In this document: in pieces, positions 28,233 to 36,096 of the stretch
How positions within the stretch are numbered: position 1 is the first letter of the stretch
Layout of the letters: every line of letters begins with the position of its first letter
NCBI GenBank assembly: GCA_965248175.1
Contig: OZ252093.1
Coordinates: forward strand, 868,001-932,000
Reading direction: 5' to 3'
DNA from: VXPQ01 sp965248175
GTDB taxonomy: Bacteria > Bacteroidota > Rhodothermia > Rhodothermales > VXPQ01
Length of the DNA: 64,000 bases
Notes under the pieces: model-generated
The model's database searches: none
Seen by the model: only the letters and a program-made list of their open reading frames with translations
Told to the model about the DNA's origin: nothing
Position numbers and translations under genes: made by a program

Positions 28233-29777
28233 ATGAGCCGGAAACCGATCCGCAAAATTCTGGTCGCCAACCGGGGCGAGATCGCCGTACGCGTCTTTCG
28301 AACGTGCCGGGAACTGGGCATCCCGACCGTGGCCGTCTTCAGCGAGCCGGACCGCAGCGCTTTACACGTCCGCTTTGCCGACGAGGCCTTCCCGATCGGG
28401 CCCGCTCCTGCCGCGCAATCCTACCTTGACGCCTCGAAGATCATCGACGCAGCACTCCGCTGCGGGGCCGACGCCATTCATCCCGGATACGGATTCCTGT
28501 CGGAGAATGCCGCATTCGCCGAAGCTTGCGCCGACGCGGGGATCACGTTTATCGGGCCGCCTTCGGAAGCCATTCGCAATATGGGGGACAAGACGAAGGC
28601 GCGGGCGCTGATGCAGCAGGCAGGCGTGCCCGTGGCGCCCGGTTCTCCGGCCGTTGCGGAGAACTCGGCCCTCGATGAGGTGACGGAACTTGCCGCGGAA
28701 ATCGGTTTTCCCGTGCTGGTTAAGGCTGCTGCGGGTGGGGGCGGAAAGGGAATGCGTATTGTTCGCTCCGAAGACGAGCTCCAGCGGGCCGTAGCCGCCG
28801 CGCAGAGCGAAGCCCGGGCCGCGTTCGGCGACGGGCGCATTTTCATCGAGAAATACATCGAGGAGCCCCGCCATATCGAGTTTCAGGTGCTGGCGGATGA
28901 GCAGGGCCATACGGTGCACCTGTTCGAACGGGAATGTTCGATCCAGCGGCGCCATCAGAAGGTGGTCGAGGAAGCGCCCTCGCCCGTGATGACCCCCGAG
29001 GTGCGCGCGCACATGGGGCAGGCGGCCGTCGACGCAGCGCGCGCCTGCGGATATGTGAATGCGGGAACGGTCGAGTTTCTGGTGGATGCGGACCTGAACT
29101 TTTATTTCATGGAGATGAACACCCGCCTCCAGGTCGAGCATCCGGTGACGGAATGGATCACGGGTATAGATCTCGTGGCCGAGCAGATCCGTATCGCTGA
29201 GGGGGAATCCCTCCGCGTGAAACAGGATGACCTGCACATGCATGGGCACGCCATCGAGTGCCGGGTGTATGCGGAAGACCCGGAAAACGAATTTCTTCCC
29301 GATCCGGGTACCCTGGTGCGTCATGCACCGCCTTCCGGACCGGGCGTGCGGGTAGACGCGGGTGTGGAATCGGGAGATTGCGTGGAAATCCACTACGATC
29401 CGATGATTTCCAAGCTCACGACATGGGGCAGGACACGCCCGGAAGCCATCCGGCGCATGGTGCGGGCGCTGGATGAGTATGAAGTGGCCGGGGTTCGCAC
29501 CACGATCCCGTTTTGCCGGTATGTCATGGAACATGAGGCCTACGTGTCCGGGCGGTTCGACACGCATTTCGTTGCGCGGCACTTCTCTGGCGGGCTACCC
29601 GCACCGGACGGGGATGACCTTATCGAAGCCGCAGCGCTGGCGGCGGCGCTGCACCACATCGGACGATCCGCTTCTTTTGGAGCGGCGGGCAGTCCCGGGA
29701 ATAATGACAATATCCAGGGGAACGAACGATCCGGCGCAGCGGGTAGTCGCTGGTTGGAACGCAGGGAATATCGGTAG
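28233..29777 (+). CDS. accC: Biotin carboxylase subunit (AccC/PccA type)
   Basis: Carboxylates biotin on a carrier protein using ATP and bicarbonate, as the first half-reaction of acetyl- or propionyl-CoA carboxylase. The N-terminal domain begins KILVANRGEIAVRV. The ATP-grasp glycine loop is KAAAGGGGKGMRIV, and the catalytic stretch EMNTRLQVEHPVTE is present. At about 514 residues it is longer than the typical 450: about 60 extra C-terminal residues after ARHFSGGL are low in conservation and Ala/Gly/Asn-rich. The carrier and carboxyltransferase subunits are absent nearby, so the acyl-CoA substrate is open. ATG 28233 chosen because homology starts there. Confidence 0.9.
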   Translation: MSRKPIRKILVANRGEIAVRVFRTCRELGIPTVAVFSEPDRSALHVRFADEAFPIGPAPAAQSYLDASKIIDAALRCGADAIHPGYGFLSENAAFAEACADAGITFIGPPSEAIRNMGDKTKARALMQQAGVPVAPGSPAVAENSALDEVTELAAEIGFPVLVKAAAGGGGKGMRIVRSEDELQRAVAAAQSEARAAFGDGRIFIEKYIEEPRHIEFQVLADEQGHTVHLFERECSIQRRHQKVVEEAPSPVMTPEVRAHMGQAAVDAARACGYVNAGTVEFLVDADLNFYFMEMNTRLQVEHPVTEWITGIDLVAEQIRIAEGESLRVKQDDLHMHGHAIECRVYAEDPENEFLPDPGTLVRHAPPSGPGVRVDAGVESGDCVEIHYDPMISKLTTWGRTRPEAIRRMVRALDEYEVAGVRTTIPFCRYVMEHEAYVSGRFDTHFVARHFSGGLPAPDGDDLIEAAALAAALHHIGRSASFGAAGSPGNNDNIQGNERSGAAGSRWLERREYR

Positions 29778-29788
29778 GGCGCGTTCCC

Positions 29789-31291
29789 CTAAACGATCTC
29801 GTCCGGCCCGTACTCCAGCACTCGGCCCCGATAGCCGAACAGGCGCTTCAACACGCGGATGAGCGCCGGCGAGTACCGCTTGATGTACCATTGGTCCGCC
29901 GCCCGCCGCACGCCTAATCCATAGGAAGGGTAGGGGTGGATGGTATCCGAGATATGCCGCAAGGAGATGCCCCGCCGCATAGCAAGAGCTAACTCGCAGA
30001 TCAGATCGCCGCCCCGGGCGCCCAGGATCGCCGCCCCCAGTATTTTCCCGTCGCGTGGGCGGGCGTGCACCTTGATCATGCCATAATCCTCCCGCTCGGT
30101 TATGGCGCGGTCGATCTTGTCATACGGGAACCGGAGCGTCTCGTATTTCTTGCCTGCCGCACGGAGCGCGTCTTCCGTAGCGCCCACATGCGCCAGTTCG
30201 GGGTCGGCATAGGTGGTCCAGGGGAGGTGCGCGCCGTCGATTTTTGCGGGCGCCTTCAGCAGGGCGTTCATCACCGCCACCTTGGCCATATGCTCGCTCA
30301 TGTGCGTAAAGGCGAACCGCCCGGTTACGTCCCCGACGGCGTAGATACCCGAGCGGGAAGTTTTGCACCGGTCATCTACCTTAATGCCTCGTGCGTCATA
30401 CGCTACCCCCGCGGCTTCGAGGTTGAGCGCCGCCACGTTGGGTTTCCGTCCGGCAGCCACAAGGAGTGCGTCGCCATGGAGGACAAGGTTTTCGGAGTTG
30501 TTGCCCGATGTTCCGCCGCCTGAGATTTCACTGCCTATCAGCACATCTATCCCGTCACCGCGCTCTTTCACGGAAGACACGTTCGCTTTCAGCACATACC
30601 GGATGCCTTCTTCTTCGAGGCGGGCCCGCAGCATGCCCGCGAGTTCCTCGTCGTCCCGAAGGAGAATGCGGGGTTCCCGGTCAATCACGGTGACTTCCGA
30701 TCCGAGGCGCCGGAATGCCTGCGCCATCTCGGTGCCGATGGGACCGGCCCCGAGCACGATAAGATGCCGGGGCTGTTCGGTCAACTCAAAGATTGTTTCG
30801 TTCGTGAGACAGGGCACATTCCGAAGGCCCTTGATCGGCGGAACAAAGGCCATGCCCCCCGTAGCGATGATGAACCGGCGTGCAGAAAACTGCTCCGTCG
30901 TTCCATCCGAGGCAATCTCGATAGTCCTGGGGTTCGTAAACCGGGCTACTCCCTGTTTCACGTCGATCCCCATGTTTTCGTAAATCTCCGGGGCGTCCGC
31001 ATCGTCGTAAATTTGCTCGCGCAACGCGTGGACACCCGCGATGACTTCTGAAAAGTTCGCCGACACATCGCCCGTCCGAATGCCGAACTTCCCAGCTCTT
31101 CGCGCACTGTGCGCGACGTGCGCTGCGCTCAGGAGCGCCTTGCTGGGCACGCACCCGTACCAGGTGCAATCGCCGCCGAGTCGGGCTTGCTCCACCATGA
31201 GGGTGCGGGCGCCGAAACTGGCGCCCACACCCGAAGCAGTGAGGCCGGCTGCGCCGCCTCCAATGACAATGAGATCGTAGTCCGTGGACAT
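29789..31291 (-). CDS. Mercuric reductase/dihydrolipoamide dehydrogenase-like flavoprotein
   Basis: 500 residues, class I pyridine-nucleotide disulfide oxidoreductase. FAD motif VIGGGAAGLTAS, redox-active disulfide GGDCTWYGCVPSK (CxxxxC), NAD(P)-binding LGAGPIGTEMA, second FAD motif GIYAVGDVTG, and a C-terminal dimerisation domain with the HPYPSY active-site region. There is no N-terminal heavy-metal (HMA) domain and no C-terminal vicinal Cys pair as in true MerA. A general FAD-dependent reductase is therefore more likely than mercury detoxification. It lies 17 nt after the TfoX-C-like gene and is convergent with accC. Confidence 0.88.
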   Translation of the reverse strand: MSTDYDLIVIGGGAAGLTASGVGASFGARTLMVEQARLGGDCTWYGCVPSKALLSAAHVAHSARRAGKFGIRTGDVSANFSEVIAGVHALREQIYDDADAPEIYENMGIDVKQGVARFTNPRTIEIASDGTTEQFSARRFIIATGGMAFVPPIKGLRNVPCLTNETIFELTEQPRHLIVLGAGPIGTEMAQAFRRLGSEVTVIDREPRILLRDDEELAGMLRARLEEEGIRYVLKANVSSVKERGDGIDVLIGSEISGGGTSGNNSENLVLHGDALLVAAGRKPNVAALNLEAAGVAYDARGIKVDDRCKTSRSGIYAVGDVTGRFAFTHMSEHMAKVAVMNALLKAPAKIDGAHLPWTTYADPELAHVGATEDALRAAGKKYETLRFPYDKIDRAITEREDYGMIKVHARPRDGKILGAAILGARGGDLICELALAMRRGISLRHISDTIHPYPSYGLGVRRAADQWYIKRYSPALIRVLKRLFGYRGRVLEYGPDEIV

Positions 31292-31308
31292 CGTACAGGT
31301 TGATTTTT

Positions 31309-31584
31309 TCAGGAGTGAGAAGGTGCTACATCCAACCGGGTATGAGCCTCTTGTTTGAGCACTTTCTTACGCTCCGGTCCAGGCGCGTTCCAGTGTTTCC
31401 CGGAAAGCGCGCCATCCAAAGCATAAAGCAGCAGGATCGTAACCTGCTCCGGTCTCTGATGCTTGAGTATTTTGTAGGCCATGACCGCACCCATTGCTTC
31501 AAGATCGGCGCGCGTATGTATGCCTATATCATGCAGCCATGCAGCGGTCTTCGGACCAATGTTTTTCAGGCTTTCGACATGCAT
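31309..31584 (-). CDS. Small TfoX C-terminal-domain-like helix-hairpin-helix protein
   Basis: 91 residues. The first 75 match the TfoX C-terminal domain pattern: SLKNIGPKTAAWLHDIGIHTRADLEAMGAVMAYKIL, a helix-hairpin-helix-like fold, followed by LLYALDGALSGKHW. The N-terminal TfoX regulatory domain is absent; stand-alone TfoX-C proteins are widespread and uncharacterised. The ATG sits inside the tail of dispersed repeat copy C (GCATGGC). Probably co-transcribed with the downstream flavoprotein. Confidence 0.8.
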   Translation of the reverse strand: MHVESLKNIGPKTAAWLHDIGIHTRADLEAMGAVMAYKILKHQRPEQVTILLLYALDGALSGKHWNAPGPERKKVLKQEAHTRLDVAPSHS

Positions 31585-31642
31585 GGCAGCCGCTATATGG
31601 TGTCAGAGGCGTCAAACTACGTCATTCCCTGCGATGGTGTGC
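31578..31642 (-). repeat. Dispersed repeat, copy C (overlaps tfoX-C-like start)
   Basis: Reverse-orientation copy. Core GGGAATGACGTAGTTTGAC and flanks GCACACCATCGCA are identical to copy B. The tail GGCTGCCATGCATG also matches but is displaced by a 9-10-base insertion. The start codon of the 31309-31584 gene lies in this tail. The position at a gene start parallels copy A. Confidence 0.75.
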
Positions 31643-31762
31643 ATTTTCACGGAAATGCGTCGAAAATACCCGTACTAAGAAACGCTGGCTTCGGTACATT
31701 CCTTACAGTAAGGGGTATCCTGTGGGCAGGATGTGTACGCTGCATTTCAAGGAGAGGGTAGC

Positions 31763-32187
31763 ATGGAAACGACTTCGGGACTGATATGCGGTTCTGCCCG
31801 GTCGATGGACAAGGTTCCGGATGCATCGGTTGACCTGATCGTCACCTCGCCGCCCTATCCAATGGTCGCCATGTGGGATGATGTATTCATTTCACAGGAT
31901 GACCGTATCGGCGACCGGTTAGCCCGCTGAAATATGCGAACCGCCATTACGGTTTTCCGGTAATGACCGCACAAGAGCAGGACTTGTTACTGGATGACAT
32001 AACAGGAATAGGAATCGTCCCTGAAACCGATGGCGTGACGGCTTGGGCGCAATATGGCGGGGAGACCCGGTCTGACGAAATGCCTGCCATCAAACCGGGC
32101 AATACACACCGGTTGATGGGTGTTGCGACAAAGCCGCCTGTGATAAAGCAAAACACCCAGGTGCGGTTACAGTCGATATCCTTTTAG
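31763..32187 (+). pseudogene. Decayed DNA methyltransferase (N6/N4 amino-methylase) remnant
   Basis: A good Shine-Dalgarno (AAGGAG, 8 nt spacing) precedes ATG 31763. The first 56 codons read METTSGLICGSARSMDK... DLIVTSPPYPMVAMWD, with the catalytic TSPPYP motif of amino-methyltransferases, and stop at 31930. The next reading frame (about 31909-32187) continues with SPLKYANRHYGFPVM... and THRLMGVATKPPV..., which looks like the C-terminal part of the same protein. A complete enzyme would be several hundred residues, so the middle, including the SAM-binding FxGxG region, appears deleted with a frameshift. The C-terminal assignment is inference. Confidence 0.6.
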
Positions 32188-32194
32188 GCCCGGA

Positions 32195-32491
32195 TCAAGC
32201 CCCGGCATACGCAGAGGGCGCAATGCGCTTGACCTCGATCTGGTCCGCCTGTTTCATGGCTTGGGCCAGATCGTAGTTTGTCTGGAGCCGGTACCATGTG
32301 TCCGCGCCGCCTCCGAATGCTTTATCGAGGCGAATAGCCATCACAGGAGAAATGCCGGAACGACCGTTCACAAGGTCTGACATCTGCTTGCGACTGACGC
32401 CGAGCTTCCCGGCTGCTTCCGTCACACTAAGTCCCAGAGGCGCCAGACAGTCATGGCGGATGGACAGGCCCGGATGAGGCGGGTTCTTCAT
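32195..32491 (-). CDS. higA: HigA-family antitoxin (orphan)
   Basis: 98 residues: short N-terminal [10 protein letters not shown] motif typical of HigA, then an XRE-type helix-turn-helix ([28 protein letters not shown]) and the [21 protein letters not shown] tail. HigA proteins bind their own promoter and neutralise the HigB RNase. In higBA operons the toxin lies immediately upstream, but no complete toxin ORF is present here, only a C-terminal scrap (32505-32546). The antitoxin may now act only as a DNA-binding regulator. Confidence 0.88.
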   Translation of the reverse strand: MKNPPHPGLSIRHDCLAPLGLSVTEAAGKLGVSRKQMSDLVNGRSGISPVMAIRLDKAFGGGADTWYRLQTNYDLAQAMKQADQIEVKRIAPSAYAGA

Positions 32492-32504
32492 GGGTTTCGC
32501 CGGT

Positions 32505-32546
32505 TCAGTGATAATCGACGAAGTCGTAGCCCTTGAGAAGGGTAGA
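32505..32546 (-). pseudogene. Possible remnant of HigB toxin C-terminus
   Basis: In the position where a higB toxin would end, 13 nt upstream of the higA start, a short frame reads ...[11 protein letters not shown] followed by TGA. It is closed upstream by an in-frame TAA after 13 codons. The terminal D-Y-H ending is typical of HigB toxins. The piece is too short for certainty and is proposed only because of its position and ending. Confidence 0.35.
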
Positions 32547-32575
32547 TTACTTGGCAGTGCTCTTTGTTACTTAGG

Positions 32576-33028
32576 TCACCGGACTTTTTGATCTTTTTGT
32601 TTACGTTCGGCGCGTCGAGCATTAGAACCGTATACAAAAACGCTGGCTAACCCAACAGTAGCTGATCCGCCAATCACTCCTCCAGCCAAGCCATGCCCAT
32701 TGGCTGCAAGGTATATGGCGCCGCCGATGGCGCTGATTGCAACGATGAAGCCCGCTATCAAGCCCAGATAACTTCTTTTGGAATCTCCTTTGATGACCGT
32801 TTTTTCCAGATCGATACGATGATTCATCTGTTTTTCGGTCATTTTCAGAATTCTGTCCGCGGCTCCCGGGACGATCTCTTCATATCTCTGAAGGATCTGG
32901 GGCGGGGGCAAGGGGCCAGACCATTCTGTCCTGATAGCTGTGAGTTTTCGTCGACCTGGAGTATCGTCAGATTGTTGCTCTACAGACAAATTTGCGGATT
33001 CCAGACCCTCGTTGTTCTCCTCACTCAT
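32576..33028 (-). CDS. DUF2335 predicted membrane protein
   Basis: 150 residues. An acidic disordered N-terminus leads to the DUF2335 hallmark WSGPLPPPQILQRYEEIVPGAADRIL and MTEKQMNHR. Two hydrophobic helices follow (about 87-108 and 113-134, rich in Gly/Ala), then a basic C-terminus. Function unknown. These proteins are often found in accessory or phage-derived regions, consistent with the surrounding decayed methyltransferase and orphan antitoxin. The start overlaps the upstream small gene by 8 nt. Confidence 0.8.
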   Translation of the reverse strand: MSEENNEGLESANLSVEQQSDDTPGRRKLTAIRTEWSGPLPPPQILQRYEEIVPGAADRILKMTEKQMNHRIDLEKTVIKGDSKRSYLGLIAGFIVAISAIGGAIYLAANGHGLAGGVIGGSATVGLASVFVYGSNARRAERKQKDQKVR

Positions 33029-33197
33029 TGACTTGCTTGTAAGGGGTTAGCTTGTCAGCTTCCATCGTCTCGAATTTGCCGATGGCGTCGCGAAAATCTT
33101 GCTCGATCATTGCCCAGTCTTCGACAATCGCAGCGAAATCCGCCTCCTGAGCGGAGGGGGAAGAGTTGTACTCGTTCAGAGTTTGCCCAAAATCCAT
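33021..33197 (-). CDS. Small acidic hypothetical protein paired with DUF2335
   Basis: 58 residues from ATG 33197 (MDFGQTLNEYNSSPSAQEAD...). Mostly helical and acidic, with an EDWAMIEQDFRDAIGKFE segment reminiscent of small phage-region proteins. It overlaps the DUF2335 gene start by 8 nt, which implies coupled translation and a functional pair. The frame is open upstream to 33266, but that part reads as a poor, Cys/Phe-rich extension. Function unknown. Confidence 0.55.
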   Translation of the reverse strand: MDFGQTLNEYNSSPSAQEADFAAIVEDWAMIEQDFRDAIGKFETMEADKLTPYKQVNE

Positions 33198-33364
33198 GAT
33201 ACGGGCCAGCCCTTCCAGAAATGAAGGTCTTGCACAAAGGAACAGGAAGTTTCTATGCTGTTGCAATTGTTTTCCTCTTTAGGTATCAGGATCCATATGG
33301 TCAACGATCACAGGGAACTACCAAAGATATGTACATTTACGCTTGACGACAATTAAGTTTCTGT

Positions 33365-34411
33365 TCACCCCATACTGCTCTCCAGCACCACTGCCGGCTC
33401 GATGGGCTCCAGTTCCACGGAATCTCCGGGCTGGAAGGGCATCCCGTTATGGGTGTGTACGAGGTATTCGCTTCCGTCCAGCAGGACGGTAAACGTAATG
33501 TCATGCCCCTTGAACGCTCTCGCCAGGACGGATCCGGCGCACGTTCCACCCGGGGTAGCCTCTTTGAGCGTCAGGTGTTCGGGCCGTAGAGAGAGCAGCA
33601 CCGGGCCCTGTGCTTTTCTGTTCAGGGCCACGCGCCCTACCGGCGTATCCGCTTCCATGCCATCCGCATCGGAAAGCAGCAGGTTCGTGCGTCCCAGAAA
33701 CTGGGCGATGAAGAGCGTTCGGGGACGGTAATATACCTCTTCCGGCGTACCGATCTGTTCGATTCTGCCGTTTCGCATCACGCCCACACGGTCTGCAAAC
33801 GAGAGCGCCTCCTCCTGGTCGTGTGTAACCATGACCGTGGTCGTACCGGCTTCCTTGAGCACATCCCGGATTTCCTGCCGGGTGGTTTGCCGCAGCAGGG
33901 CATCCAGGTTCGAGAACGGTTCGTCCAGCAGAATCAGGTCCGGTTTCGGCGCAAGCGTTCGTGCGATCGCCACGCGCTGCTGTTGCCCCCCGGAGAGTTC
34001 GTGGGGCTTGCGTTCCTCGAATCCCGCCAGACCGACGAGCCGAATCGTTTCTTCGATGCGCCGCTTGCGATCCGCCCGAGAGAGAGACAGGAGTCCGAAC
34101 CCCACATTTTCCGCCACATTCAGATGGGGGAACAGGGCGAAATCCTGAAACACGATCCCGACGCCGCGTTTCTCGGGAGCTACATGAGTTGTTGCATCGG
34201 CCATGCATTGCCCACCGATGCGGATTGCTCCCGCGTTGGGGCGTTCGAAGCCCGCGATGAGACGCAGTGTCGTTGTTTTTCCGCAGCCGCTGGGGCCGAG
34301 CAGCGCGAAGATCTCTCCCTCTCTGACAGAGAACGTCAACGCACTGACGACCGGTGGCCCGGTTGCCGGGAGGCGCTTGGTCAGATCGTTGACGGAAAGC
34401 AGTTCGCGCAT
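33365..34411 (-). CDS. fbpC: Ferric iron ABC importer, ATP-binding protein
   Basis: 348 residues. Walker A LGPSGCGKTTT, signature LSGGQQQRVAIA, Walker B LILLDEPFSNLD and the H-loop MVTHDQEEA are intact. The C-terminal regulatory OB (TOBE) domain, starting about residue 240, fits the FbpC/PotA/CysA group. It energises uptake through the permease just upstream. It is the last gene of the three-gene leftward operon, 61 nt after the permease stop. Confidence 0.9.
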   Translation of the reverse strand: MRELLSVNDLTKRLPATGPPVVSALTFSVREGEIFALLGPSGCGKTTTLRLIAGFERPNAGAIRIGGQCMADATTHVAPEKRGVGIVFQDFALFPHLNVAENVGFGLLSLSRADRKRRIEETIRLVGLAGFEERKPHELSGGQQQRVAIARTLAPKPDLILLDEPFSNLDALLRQTTRQEIRDVLKEAGTTTVMVTHDQEEALSFADRVGVMRNGRIEQIGTPEEVYYRPRTLFIAQFLGRTNLLLSDADGMEADTPVGRVALNRKAQGPVLLSLRPEHLTLKEATPGGTCAGSVLARAFKGHDITFTVLLDGSEYLVHTHNGMPFQPGDSVELEPIEPAVVLESSMG

Positions 34412-34472
34412 GGTGGGATGATCCTGTGTTTCGGATCGGCTGGCGCCGGAGGCCGGTTGTACTGTCTGGTAG

Positions 34473-36053
34473 CTACGATCGCATGGGGCGCCCGCTCTGC
34501 ATGAGCAGGAGGCCGACGAACAGGGACGAAATGAGCATGATGGTCAGCGCATACGGCGCCGCAGCGCCGAACAGGGCCTCGTTCGTATGCCCCCAGACAT
34601 TTACTGCGAGCGTTTGGAACCCGATCGGTGAAAGCAAAAAAGTGATCGGGAGTTCCTTCATGGCCGACAGAAATACGAAGGCAATGCCCACAAGAAGACC
34701 TCTTCGGAGGAGAGGAAACGTGGCTTCAAGGAAAGCCCGGAGCGGCGATCTGCCAAGCGTGCGCGCTGCTTCCTCCATGCTGGGCGGCGCCTGGTATAGT
34801 GCACTGCGGATGGGCCCTACGGCCTCGGCCATGAAGTGCAGTCCATAGGCGACAATGAGCAGGCCAAGCGTCTGGTAGGCCCACGGTATCGACCGGAGCG
34901 AGAAGAAAATGAGCGCAAGTGCAAAAGCGAGTGGGGGCGTCGCATAGCCGAACCAGGCAACGCGCTCCAGCGCCCGCACCGGGCGGGAAGGCGAGCGCAC
35001 GCCAAGGTAGGCGATGGGCAGCGCCAATGCCGTCGCCAAAAAGGCTGCCGGGGCGCTGGCCGATAGCGAGGCCCACAGGGCCTGGGCGAGATCTGCCCAC
35101 GATCCGGGTTCTGTCTGAAACATCCAGTAGGCCACCGTGGTCGCCGGAATGCCGACGGACAGGATCGCTGTTCCAAGCAGGAAGAGGTAGGCAGGTCCTT
35201 TCCATGTTCCGAGCGAAGTGCGCCGAATGCGCCGAGGGGGCCCGGCGCCGGTCCGGTGGAGAAGCAATCCACGCAGCAGGCGTGCTTCGAGGAACAGCAC
35301 CATACCGGTGAGCGCCAGCAGCATCAGGGCCAGACATGCGGCGTATACCCGGTCGTACGAGGCGGCATACTGGAGGTAAAGAGCGTAACTGAATGTTTCG
35401 AAGCGCATCAGGGACACTACCCCGAAGTCGCCCAGTACGTGCAATCCCACCAACAGGGCGCCCGCCGAGAATGCAGGCCGGAGTTGAGGTGCGATCACTC
35501 GTAACAGCACGCGCCGCGTACCGCTCCCCAGCGACCGCGCCGTTTCTTCGAGGGCGGGATCAAGGCCCAGCAGAGCGGTGCGCAGGTTTAGAAACAGGTA
35601 CGGGAATGTTGCCAGTGTGAGGGCAAGCACTGCACCGGCGTATCCGCTGATACGCGGCATTTCGATCCCGAAAAGACGAGCCAGCGTACCGTACGATCCA
35701 GTAGTAGCAAGCAGGACGTACGCCATGATGTAGCCCGGGATAGCCAGTGGCAGCACACCGAACAAGGTAAAGACGCGCCGGAAACGGGTGTGTGTGCGCG
35801 TCGTCAGCCACGCCATCGGGAGGGCAATGGCGGAACCGAGCGCCAGTACGCCCACAGCCAGCAGGAACGTGTTTGCGAACAGGTACAGATTCCTCGTCCG
35901 GAATACGAGATCACCCAGCGTGTCGGCATCGGCCTCGAAGGCTCGCAGCACCAGGTAGATCACAGGAACGATCACGCCGATCACGACAAGCAGGATCGGC
36001 ACGAGGACGTACCAGGACCACGGGCGACGAAGATAGGTGAGGACACGGGTCAT
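34473..36053 (-). CDS. fbpB: Ferric iron ABC importer, fused permease
   Basis: 526 residues with about twelve transmembrane segments in two homologous halves, each with a binding-protein-dependent transport (EAA-like) loop: ALEETARSLGSGTRR in the first half and SMEEAARTLGRSPLR in the second. A duplicated permease on one chain is typical of FbpB/SfuB iron(III) importers. It lies between binding protein and ATPase with gaps of 43 and 61 nt. Confidence 0.9.
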   Translation of the reverse strand: MTRVLTYLRRPWSWYVLVPILLVVIGVIVPVIYLVLRAFEADADTLGDLVFRTRNLYLFANTFLLAVGVLALGSAIALPMAWLTTRTHTRFRRVFTLFGVLPLAIPGYIMAYVLLATTGSYGTLARLFGIEMPRISGYAGAVLALTLATFPYLFLNLRTALLGLDPALEETARSLGSGTRRVLLRVIAPQLRPAFSAGALLVGLHVLGDFGVVSLMRFETFSYALYLQYAASYDRVYAACLALMLLALTGMVLFLEARLLRGLLLHRTGAGPPRRIRRTSLGTWKGPAYLFLLGTAILSVGIPATTVAYWMFQTEPGSWADLAQALWASLSASAPAAFLATALALPIAYLGVRSPSRPVRALERVAWFGYATPPLAFALALIFFSLRSIPWAYQTLGLLIVAYGLHFMAEAVGPIRSALYQAPPSMEEAARTLGRSPLRAFLEATFPLLRRGLLVGIAFVFLSAMKELPITFLLSPIGFQTLAVNVWGHTNEALFGAAAPYALTIMLISSLFVGLLLMQSGRPMRS

Positions 36054-36096
36054 GCCAGCGGCCTCCGAAGCGAATAGCCCGTTCGGTTATAGATGT

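Noticed and set aside
29789..31291. Mercury resistance (merA)
   Set aside because: No HMA domain, no C-terminal Cys pair and no merR/merT/merP neighbours, so only the general flavoprotein family is supported.
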